From Patulibacter sp. (lineage in GTDB: Bacteria > Actinomycetota > Thermoleophilia > Solirubrobacterales > Solirubrobacteraceae), in contig JAVHXX010000055.1 in assembly GCA_031119595.1 (NCBI GenBank), forward strand, positions 1 through 13,522: DNA of 13,522 nucleotides, written 5' to 3'. The notes under the pieces were generated by a model. The model did no database searches, had not been told where the DNA came from, and saw only the letters and a list, made by a program, of their open reading frames with translations. The stretch's first letter is position 1; each line of letters starts with the position of its first letter. Positions 1 to 6,900 of this stretch are shown here, piece after piece. The position numbers and the translations under genes were made by a program.

Positions 1-1328
1 GCCGCGGCGAGGTCGCGGCCGCGCGAGGCCACGGCCACGCCGCGCACCTCGATGCGGCCGCCGGTCCCGGCCGGTGGCGTGGGTCCGGTGGCGTCGGAGG
101 ACCCGGCCGGCGAGGTCGGCGAGGGTGACGTGGCGCCCGGGCTCGGTGAGGTCGCTGTGCTCGGACTCGTCGTGGTTGCCGCGCCGGGCGCACCTGTCGC
201 GCTGGCCGCGGTGGTGCCACTGCCCGAGGGCAGGCGAGTGCCGCTCGACGACGCGGGAGGCGCCACGTCGCCGGACCGCGGCGCGGTCGTCGCGGGCGTC
301 TTCGTCGGCGTGCGGCCGGTCTGGCGGCCCCGACCGGACGTCGGCGTCGACGGTGAGGTCGCCGCCCCCGTCACCGCGCTGTTCGCGGCGCCGCTGCCCG
401 CGCCCGCGTTCGCGGTGCCGCCGCCGCTGCCGTTCCCGCCACTCCCCGAGCCCGCGTCGCCTGTCACCGGGCTCGGCGTGGACGCCTGCCCCGCCCCGTC
501 GCGCGGTCCGACCTGGATCGTCATGGCGTCCGTGCCGCTCGCGTCGCCCGGACCGAAGGCGCTGGCCCGCGCCTCGTACCGGCCGGCGGACGCATAGGTG
601 TGGGTGACGGACGTCCCGGTGTCGACGGAGCCGTCGCCGAAGTCCCAGCTGACCGTGGTCCCGGTGGGCGCGCCAGGCGTGAGCGCCGAGAGCGTCACCG
701 CCTGGCCGGGATCGGCCGTCGCCGGGTTCGCCGTGACCGTGACGGTGATCGGTCGATGGTCGGTGGTCGCCACCGACGCTTCGAGCGGCGCGTCCCGTGC
801 CGAGACGACATCGTCGTAGACGTTGACGTCGCCGGCCGAGGCGAGCGGCCGGAAGAATCGCATCGCGCCGCCGGGCGGATAGGCCGTCACGTCGAACACG
901 GCCTGGCAACTGCCCGCACAGCCCGTGCCGAACTGCGCCGGGAACCCGTGCAGGATCTGGTCGGTGCCGAGGACCACCGGGGTGGTGCCGTAGGTCCCCG
1001 GGGCGCCGGGTCTCGGGATCGACACCGACCCGACCGCGGCGGGGTCGTATCCGAGCGCGGTCAGGAGCTTCTTCACCGAGGTGCCCTGGATCGCGCGCGG
1101 CGTCTGCGCCACGCCGCCCGGTCCGTTCACCTGGGCGGTGTACGGACCCACGTCCTGGTTGTCGCGCAGGACCGAGTCCGGGACCCACCGCGGCACACCG
1201 TCGATGGTGAGCCGCAGCGGCCCCGGAAGCGTCGCGCTGCCCGCATCCGGCGCGAGCGCGAGGGTCGCCGCCGCGGCGCACGCGGCGGCGGCGAGCGCCG
1301 GCTTCCGGATGCGGGATGCGCCGATCAG
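1..1328 (-). CDS. Secreted PKD-domain surface protein, C-terminus beyond left edge
   Basis: An open frame of about 442 codons runs leftward off the window. No ATG, GTG or TTG in frame precedes the signal peptide. The only near-cognate start after the in-frame stop at 1338-1340 is CTG at 1328-1326, four bases after the stop of the upstream binding-protein gene, so the two genes look translationally coupled. Residues 1 to about 32 form a signal peptide: a basic start (RIRK), an Ala-rich core and a cleavage site near GSA. Residues 33-190 are an unrecognised domain containing a Cys pair (GCAGSC). Residues 195-265 are a PKD domain with the hallmark WDFGDG at W228 and HTY about 17 residues later. 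Residues 270-430 are a low-complexity Gly/Ser/Thr/Pro linker, after which a new ordered segment starts at the edge. PKD domains are extracellular beta-sandwich modules used for adhesion or spacing. The exact function is unknown. The N-terminal domain faintly recalls the sulfite-oxidase-type molybdopterin fold, but this is too weak to call. Confidence 0.82.
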   Translation of the reverse strand, partial: MIGASRIRKPALAAAACAAAATLALAPDAGSATLPGPLRLTIDGVPRWVPDSVLRDNQDVGPYTAQVNGPGGVAQTPRAIQGTSVKKLLTALGYDPAAVGSVSIPRPGAPGTYGTTPVVLGTDQILHGFPAQFGTGCAGSCQAVFDVTAYPPGGAMRFFRPLASAGDVNVYDDVVSARDAPLEASVATTDHRPITVTVTANPATADPGQAVTLSALTPGAPTGTTVSWDFGDGSVDTGTSVTHTYASAGRYEARASAFGPGDASGTDAMTIQVGPRDGAGQASTPSPVTGDAGSGSGGNGSGGGTANAGAGSGAANSAVTGAATSPSTPTSGRGRQTGRTPTKTPATTAPRSGDVAPPASSSGTRLPSGSGTTAASATGAPGAATTTSPSTATSPSPGATSPSPTSPAGSSDATGPTPPAGTGGRIEVRGVAVASRGRDLAA

Positions 1329-1332
1329 CGGA

Positions 1333-2988
1333 CTACTTCAGCGTCTTCGTGACGGACTTCTTGGCCTTGAGCACGACGCTCACGACCTGCTTCTTCACGT
1401 TGCCGGCGGCGTCGGTCGTGGTGATCGTGAGGCGGTAGGTCGCGGGCTTCAGCGTCTTGAACGTGGTCTTCACCACACCGGCCGCGGAGGCCGAGAGCTT
1501 GATGGTCTTCGCCGTCTTGTAGGACGTCGTGCTCTTCTTGCTGCCCTTCTTCTTCGTCACGACCTTCTTCGCGACGACCACCGTGATCGTGCTCTTCTCG
1601 CTGACCGTGAGCGAGAGGGACTTCGTGGAGAAGGCGGCGCGCGAGACCGTCGGCGCGGTCTTGTCCGGGGTGGGCGTCGCGATCGGCGTCGGGGTGACCA
1701 CCGGGACGCCTGCGACCACGCCCAGGTCCTGCGTGAACGGGCTGAACTTCTGGTACCGCGGCAGGCTCACCCGGTAGGTGGTCGTGCTGCTCACGAGCGC
1801 CGTGAAGGCGACCGCGCCGTGTGCGTCGGTCGGGACCGGCGTGCCGAGGTTCGTGAACGTCGCCCCGCCATCGGTCGAGGCCTGGAGTTGTGCGGGTAGC
1901 CCGGCGACGGCCGCGCCGCCGGGGAGCTTGTCGGTGAAGGTCGCGCTGAGCGGCACCACCGACCCGTTGTACGCCGTCGTCGGGACCGTCGCGTCGACCT
2001 TCGGGAAGGCGTCCGAGAAGAACGCCGGGTTGCTCGCGGTCGGGTAGCCCAGCACCTTCTGCTGGAAGTCCGCGGAGGTGAGGAGATCCGCGAACCGGCG
2101 GCCCGCTTCGACGTTCGGCTTGGAGCCGTCGGCGAACTTGTCCGGGTTGACGATGTACACGCTGAACGGGTTCACGAGCAGGTTCTGCCCGCCGCGGACG
2201 TCGGGAGTGTTCTTGTCGGCGAGGATCACGAGGTTCGTGTCGAGACCTTGGTTCACGCGGTAGTTGAAGGTGCCGCGGTCGAGCATGGTGTAGCACCCGC
2301 CGGTGGTCGCCTGGCAGGCGCTCGTGGCGTCGAGGTTCTGGGCCTGGGTGGTGCCGCTACCGCCGCGCTTGTACCAGTCGGGGTAGGTGCCGGTGCCGCC
2401 CGCACCGACCGGTTCCTTCTGGGCGGCGGTCGGCTTGAGGTTCGGGTCGGCGGGCTGCAGCGGCACGGTGCTCGTGTCGCCCCACATCAGCTGTTCCTGC
2501 ACGTTCGTGCCGGAGGCGTCGGCGCGCGAGTAGAACGTGGCCTTGCCCGCGGCGCCGGCGGCGGCGATGCGTTCGTAGGCGGTGATCGCGTCGTGGGCGG
2601 CGTTCGCGGCGACGCCGGCGGGGTCGTCGGCCGGGCCGACGATCACGTAGTCGGAGTAGAAGATCGCGCGGCCGTAGGGCTCGAGGGAGTAGCCGTCGGA
2701 GACGAACTTCGCCTCGCTCGTGGGTGCGTGCGTGACGACGGCGTCGGCGAGGCCGTTGCGGGCGTTCGTGAGGGCCGCGCCCGTGCCGACGTACTTGTAG
2801 TCGAGGTCGTCGTTCGGGTAGAGCTTCTTGTACTCGGTCTTGATGAGGGCGTCGTAGAGCCCCGAGTCGACCGTGTCGGTGGTGCTCTGCACGCGCACCT
2901 TGAGCGGGGCGTCGTCGGCCCACGCTCCCGCTGCTCCGAAGCCCATCGCGACGATCACCGTCGCCACACCCAAACGCATGCGCCCCAC
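1333..2988 (-). CDS. TupA-type (tungstate-class) substrate-binding protein with Ig-like and Lys-rich C-terminal domains
   Basis: This is a periplasmic-type binding protein of the TupA family, whose known members capture tungstate for an ABC importer. The signal peptide is residues 1-24, cleaved after AWA. The binding domain is residues 27-330 and shows the family landmarks in order: QSTTDT (34-39) then DSGL, VGTGAAL (67-73), HAPTSEAKFV (87-96), YSDYVIVGP (111-119), SRADASGT (154-161), WYKRGGSGT (205-213), YTMLDRGT (233-240) and LLVNPFSVYIVNP (270-282). C225 and C232 could form a disulfide. Residues 331-430 look like an Ig-like sandwich and are followed by a TPTPIATPTP linker. Residues 450-551 are a Lys-rich beta domain (KKVVTKKKGSKK). 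These additions make it almost twice the usual TupA length. No lipobox Cys is present, so it is probably secreted or wall-associated. The GTG start is chosen because GGAGG lies four bases upstream; an ATG three codons later is possible. The gene is divergent from a TOBE regulator and leads a pair with the PKD gene. The ligand could instead be molybdate or another oxyanion. Confidence 0.9.
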   Translation of the reverse strand: MGRMRLGVATVIVAMGFGAAGAWADDAPLKVRVQSTTDTVDSGLYDALIKTEYKKLYPNDDLDYKYVGTGAALTNARNGLADAVVTHAPTSEAKFVSDGYSLEPYGRAIFYSDYVIVGPADDPAGVAANAAHDAITAYERIAAAGAAGKATFYSRADASGTNVQEQLMWGDTSTVPLQPADPNLKPTAAQKEPVGAGGTGTYPDWYKRGGSGTTQAQNLDATSACQATTGGCYTMLDRGTFNYRVNQGLDTNLVILADKNTPDVRGGQNLLVNPFSVYIVNPDKFADGSKPNVEAGRRFADLLTSADFQQKVLGYPTASNPAFFSDAFPKVDATVPTTAYNGSVVPLSATFTDKLPGGAAVAGLPAQLQASTDGGATFTNLGTPVPTDAHGAVAFTALVSSTTTYRVSLPRYQKFSPFTQDLGVVAGVPVVTPTPIATPTPDKTAPTVSRAAFSTKSLSLTVSEKSTITVVVAKKVVTKKKGSKKSTTSYKTAKTIKLSASAAGVVKTTFKTLKPATYRLTITTTDAAGNVKKQVVSVVLKAKKSVTKTLK

Positions 2989-2992
2989 GGCG

Positions 2993-2997
2993 CCTCC
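2993..2997 (-). promoter_or_regulatory. Shine-Dalgarno of the TupA-type binding protein gene
   Basis: The minus strand reads AGGAGG here, four bases before GTG at 2988 and thirteen before the alternative ATG at 2979. The spacing favours the GTG start. It is one of the few strong ribosome sites in this window. Confidence 0.6.
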
Positions 2998-3053
2998 TCA
3001 GTTGGTCTCTCCGCGCCGCCGCCTGCTGCTCCGGGCGATGGCGCGCCGCATCG

Positions 3054-3059
3054 AACGTA
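3054..3059 (-). promoter_or_regulatory. Candidate -10 element for the binding-protein gene
   Basis: The minus strand reads TACGTT, fitting TAnnnT. No good -35 hexamer lies 17-18 bases upstream. That position is instead covered by the left arm of the inverted repeat at 3079-3097, as expected if expression depends on or is blocked by a protein bound there. This is inference only. Confidence 0.3.
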
Positions 3060-3073
3060 GCGGACGATCCGTG

Positions 3074-3102
3074 TTGGCACCTAGGACTTGCCTAGGTAGC
3101 GT
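3074..3102 (+). promoter_or_regulatory. Promoter of the HTH-TOBE regulator, probably leaderless
   Basis: TTGGCA (3074-3079) and TAGCGT (3097-3102) are separated by exactly 17 bases. The start codon ATG at 3112 is nine bases past the -10 element, so transcription should begin within a few bases of the ATG, giving a leaderless mRNA. No Shine-Dalgarno is visible, which agrees. The spacer contains the inverted repeat described in the next entry. Confidence 0.6.
3079..3097. promoter_or_regulatory. Inverted repeat ACCTAGG-N5-CCTAGGT, candidate operator
   Basis: The two 7-bp arms (3079-3085 and 3091-3097) are perfect reverse complements around ACTTG. The repeat fills the spacer between the -35 and -10 of the regulator gene and overlaps the expected -35 position of the divergent binding-protein gene. 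MerR-family proteins classically bind dyads between -35 and -10, so autoregulation plus control of the binding-protein gene is a reasonable inference. The spacer here is 17 bp rather than the 19-20 bp of classical MerR targets, so repression may be more likely than DNA-distortion activation. Confidence 0.6.
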
Positions 3103-3111
3103 TTCGGGTCG

Positions 3112-3525
3112 ATGAACGCCCCGGAGTCCACGCCCGAGCACGAGCCGTCGCGGCCGATGATGAGCATCGGCGCCGCGGCGCAGGCGCTGGCGGTCAGCGT
3201 CGACACGCTCCGCCGATGGGAGAAGGCCGGTCGGCTCACCTTCGAGCGCGAGGGCGGACGCCGCGTGATCGAGGCGGCCGAGGTCGCGAGCCTGCTCCGT
3301 GAACGCCACGCCGGCGGACGGTCGAGCGCCCGCAACCGCCTCGAGGGCATCGTCCTCTCGGTCAAGCGCGACACCGTGATGGCGCAGGTCGAGATGGCGT
3401 GCGGGCCGTTCCGGGTCGTGTCGCTCATGTCCCGTGAGGCCGCCGACGAGCTCGAGCTCCAGCCCGGTGTGCCGTGTGCCGCCGTGGTGAAGTCGACGAA
3501 CGTGGTCGTCGAGACGGTCGGCTGA
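3112..3525 (+). CDS. MerR-like HTH plus TOBE domain transcriptional regulator (oxyanion-responsive)
   Basis: This is a 137-residue cytoplasmic regulator. Residues 17-64 are a MerR/excisionase-type winged helix: SIGAAAQALAVSVDTLRRWE, then KAGRL, a Gly-Arg turn and a second helix ending in LLRERH. Residues 72-137 form a single TOBE (Mop-like) domain: SARNRLEGIVLSVK, a central strand set, SREAADELELQPG and a final VVKSTNVVVE strand. TOBE domains bind molybdate or tungstate in ModE, Mop and ModC proteins, so the protein probably senses such an oxyanion and controls the divergent TupA-type gene. The dimerisation coiled coil of large MerR proteins is absent, leaving the TOBE domain as the likely oligomerising part. 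The start is ATG at 3112, nine bases after a -10 element; Met16 or Met17 would also keep the HTH intact. The family match is strong and the ligand is inferred. Confidence 0.92.
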   Translation: MNAPESTPEHEPSRPMMSIGAAAQALAVSVDTLRRWEKAGRLTFEREGGRRVIEAAEVASLLRERHAGGRSSARNRLEGIVLSVKRDTVMAQVEMACGPFRVVSLMSREAADELELQPGVPCAAVVKSTNVVVETVG

Positions 3526-3570
3526 GTCGCCGACGCGCCGGCGCGCCGGGGTCGCGGGCGCCGCCGCGGG

Positions 3571-3619
3571 ATCAGGCGGTGCATTTCACCCACCCGTTGG
3601 GCAGAATCGACCGCCTGAT
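3571..3619. repeat. Nested dyad between the regulator and DUF1653 genes
   Basis: ATCAGGCGGT (3571-3580) is perfectly complementary in reverse to ACCGCCTGAT (3610-3619). Inside the 29-base gap lies a smaller hairpin, CCCA (3589-3592) with TGGG (3598-3601). The outer arms are each flanked on the left or right by a direct copy of CGCCGCGGG (3562-3570 and 3621-3629). It lies 46 bases after the regulator's stop and 25 before the DUF1653 start, so it may be a terminator, an operator or an mRNA leader structure. No U-tract follows. Confidence 0.5.
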
Positions 3620-3643
3620 TCGCCGCGGGCAGCGCCTGCGACC

Positions 3644-3892
3644 ATGCGCCACGTGAGCGACGCGACCCCACCGCCCGACATTCCCATCCCGGAGCCCGGC
3701 CGCTACCGGCACTTCAAGGGCAACGAATACGAGGTCCTCTCCCTCGCCCGCCACAGCGAGGACCTGAGCTGGCTCGTGGTCTACCGACGCGTCGCCGAGC
3801 CCGATTCCATCTGGGTGCGACCACTCGAGATGTTCCTCGAGGTGGTCGAGCGGCCCGAGGGTCCCGTGCAGCGGTTCACCCCGATCGACTGA
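3644..3892 (+). CDS. DUF1653 family protein
   Basis: This 82-residue protein has a typical DUF1653 core: GRYRHFKGNEYEVLSLARHS (residues 19-38), the LVVYRR strand, WVRPLEMFLEVVE and a terminal RFTPID. DUF1653 is a short, soluble, widespread domain with no established reaction; the conserved aromatic and basic residues suggest a small beta fold. The length is normal for the family, with an N-terminal Pro-rich tail (PPPDIPIPEPG). GTG at 3653 would give a slightly shorter protein (MSDATPP). Neither start has a clear ribosome site. It is a single gene, convergent with the large secreted protein gene at 3986. No functional link to the oxyanion module is evident. Confidence 0.9.
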   Translation: MRHVSDATPPPDIPIPEPGRYRHFKGNEYEVLSLARHSEDLSWLVVYRRVAEPDSIWVRPLEMFLEVVERPEGPVQRFTPID

Positions 3893-3985
3893 GCGGCTTG
3901 GTCGTCGGCACCCGCGCCCCAGACGCCCGCGACCCCGGCCCGAGCCCGGCACCACACTCCGGCCGCAGCGGCAATCCCTCCGCGG

Positions 3986-6900
3986 CTACCGCACCGTGGT
4001 ACTCGCGTTCGCGGCCGGCCCGGTCCGCCCGGTGACCCCGACCTCGCGCACGGTCACGGACACCTTGGACTTCTTCTTCAGCGCGCGCTGGAAGCTCACC
4101 GACGCCTTGTGCGACGGCGCCTTCACGAGCACGAGCTGCTTGATCCCGCCGGCGGTGACCGTGACCAGGTAGGACTTCGCGGCGGGCGCCGAGCGGAACC
4201 CGACGTTCACCGTGGTGCCCTTCGAGACGCGCGCGGTGAGGCCCTGGACCTTCCCGACGCGTGGCGGCGCCGGGGCGGTGTAGTGCGCAACCGTCGTCGT
4301 GTACTGGACGAGGCCGTTCCGGATCGTCTGCGCGACGATCGTGCGGCGGCCGCCCGGACCGGCCGCCGGCTTGAACGACACCGTGCCGCTGCCCCGCACC
4401 GACGATGCGATCACCTTCGACACGCCCTTGGCCTGCTCGACCAGCTGGATGGTCTGGCCGTCGGCGTTGTCGCGCACCGCGAAGCGCATCTGGCGCCGCT
4501 TGCCCTTGCCGCTCACCGAGCCCCTCACCTTCGGCGCCGCGTAGCCGGGCGCGCCCGCCGCCGATGTGAACGCCGGCGTCCCCGCGACGGGCGCGATCGC
4601 GTATGCCCCGGGCTTCGGGTGGTGCAGGATCACCGTCGCGGAGTGCTGCTCCGGCTGGGACACGACGACGTTCCCCGCCGGGTCCGTGCCGAGGACGACC
4701 GGCTGCTTGTCCGGCCCGATGAGTCGCGGAGACGGCACGCCGTCCGCGGTCGTCACGGTGATCGACTCGGCGTTCGCGCCCTCCGGGACGACCGTCACGA
4801 ACCCGGGGTTCGGTGCGGCGACCTGGAGCCGCCCGCCCGGCGCGACCCGCGCGCCCTGCGCCGCGGCGATGACCGGCAGGCACACGAACTGCTCCTTGTC
4901 GGTCAGCGGCGGGTCGCCCGGCTTCGGGGTGCAGGCCGCGAGGAGTTGCTTCTCGTCCTGGTCGCAGGTGCCGACGCTGAGGTCCTCGATCGGGTCGTTC
5001 CAGCTGGTGCTGAGCGAGAAGAACGCCGCGCACAGCGAGATGCCCTTCTTGTTCGCGTGGGCACCGCCGATGTGGACGCAGTGGAACAGTGGCGCGCAGG
5101 CCTGGGCGTCGAGCTCTGCGTCGAAGTCGCTCGGGGAGAAGGCGAAGGCCGCCGAGGCCTTGAATCCCAGGTCCTCGTCACCGACGTCCACCTCGGCCCC
5201 GGCATCGACCGCCGGTGTGGAGAAGAGGTCGAAGTAGGCGGAGCCGAACTGGTAGCCGAGGATCTTCGCCTGGCCGTCGGCGTGGAACACCGGCTCGCCC
5301 TTGAACTTGATCGTGAAGTGGGCCTCGACGGAGAGGATGTTCGTCCCGCTGACCGGAACCGCGCCCACCGTGAGGTCGCCGCCGACCGTGGTCGGGTTGA
5401 AGCCGAGGTCGGCGCCGACGGTCTGCAGGTAGGCGTCGGTGTCGCCGAACGGCAGGCCCGGTGAGGGGAACGTGTAGTCGACGTGACCGTGGAAGCTGGG
5501 CTTGCCGTCGGTGCCCTTGCCCACGGTGACGCTCAGGTTCAGCGTGCCGAGGCCCGGCACGGTCGCCGAGCCGGTGCCGGTCCACGACTCGGGATCGCCC
5601 GTGAACTTCAGCGTGACGTTCGAGATGCTCACGAGGCCGTTGATCGAGGCGGAGAACGTCGGCGTGGTGAACGATGACTGCGCGAAGCCCGCGCCGTTCT
5701 TCGCGGTGAGCGTGATCTTCGGGGTCACGCCGCCGAGGTACGACGGCATCGTGAGGTAGATCGGGATGTTCACGCTCAGGCCGTCGGCGCTGAGCAGCAC
5801 GGGCAGGTCGTCCTTCACCGGGAAGCCCTTGATCTCCGCCTGGAACGTCTTCATCGAGAAGTCGAACAGCGCGTCGTTCGTGCCGTCCTTCTTGCCGAGG
5901 GTGGTGTCGAGCGGGCCCTTCCAGAGCACGACCGGTGAGGCGCCGGCGCCGCCGGCCTGGACGGTCGCGTTCGCGGGTTTGCCGTCGTCGTCGGTCACCT
6001 GGATGCGGTGGGCCTTGGGGTCGATGCCGACGTTCGCGCCCGGGTCCGGGATGACCTGGAGCCCGTTCACGTCGACGGGGGACTTCGTCTCCTCGAACGC
6101 CTTCTGCTTCCCGGAGCCCGGGATGTAGCAGCCGTTCTCGATGGTCGCGACGACCTTGCCGAACGTGATGCGGCCGCACTCGAGCACGGTGCCGGCCTCG
6201 GGCGGGCCGGTCTCGTCCGGCGGGGGCGTCTGCTGGACCGGCGGCGGGGTCGGGTCACCCGGGTCGACCGTGCCGCTGCCCGGGAGGTTGCCGAGGCCGA
6301 GCTTGCCGTTCGACGTCTGCGTGCCGTAGCCCTGGAGCATGATCGCGCCGTCGGTGTGGCCGTCGTTGATCTGGTAGGTCAGGAAGCCGCCGCCGTCCGC
6401 GGTGGCCGCGGCGTGCATGTCCTCGATCGACGAGGTGCTGTCGGCGCGGAACATCGTCGGGGCGGTCCAGGTCACGCCGTTCGCGCTGGTCGCCTCGTGG
6501 ATGCCGTCGGGCTGCCACCAGAAGAGCGCGAGGTGGCCGCCGGAGTCCTCGGCGAGGGTCGAGCTGCGGATGTTGTCGCCGGTCGTCACGGGGATGAGCG
6601 GGCCGACGCTCCCCGCGAACGTCTTCGTCGGCGGGTTGACCGAGCGCACGAAGACCTCGGGCGAGGTGTCGATGCGCTGCCGGATGAACAGGCCGCCGGG
6701 GCCGCCGACGAGCTGCACATCGTACCCGGGGACCGACAGCGGCTGGGTCCAGTTGGCGATGGCGTTGACGTCGCCGGTGCCGGTCCAGGAGCGGATCTGC
6801 ACGTGGTCGGGGCCGTCGCCACCGCCGCCGTCCTTGAACGCGGCGACCGGCACCGAGCCCGCGCCGCTGCCGACGACCGCGAGGGTGCCGTCGTACCAGG

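Noticed and set aside
52..1352. Several plus-strand open frames across the left edge
   Set aside because: The minus-strand frame encodes a signal peptide and a PKD domain with WDFGDG. The plus-strand frames are Pro/Val- or Arg-rich shadows.
3538..3549. Perfect 12-bp palindrome CCGGCGCGCCGG after the regulator gene
   Set aside because: It has no loop, so it is not a hairpin terminator. Such all-GC palindromes are common by chance at this base composition.
3893..3985. Possible bidirectional terminator between the convergent DUF1653 and large secreted protein genes
   Set aside because: Several short GC-rich self-complementary bits are present (for example GCCGC with GCGGC near 3963-3994), but none forms a convincing stem with a sensible loop.
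4109..5464. 451-codon plus-strand open frame
   Set aside because: It is antisense to the same secreted protein gene, with no ribosome site and no recognisable protein features.
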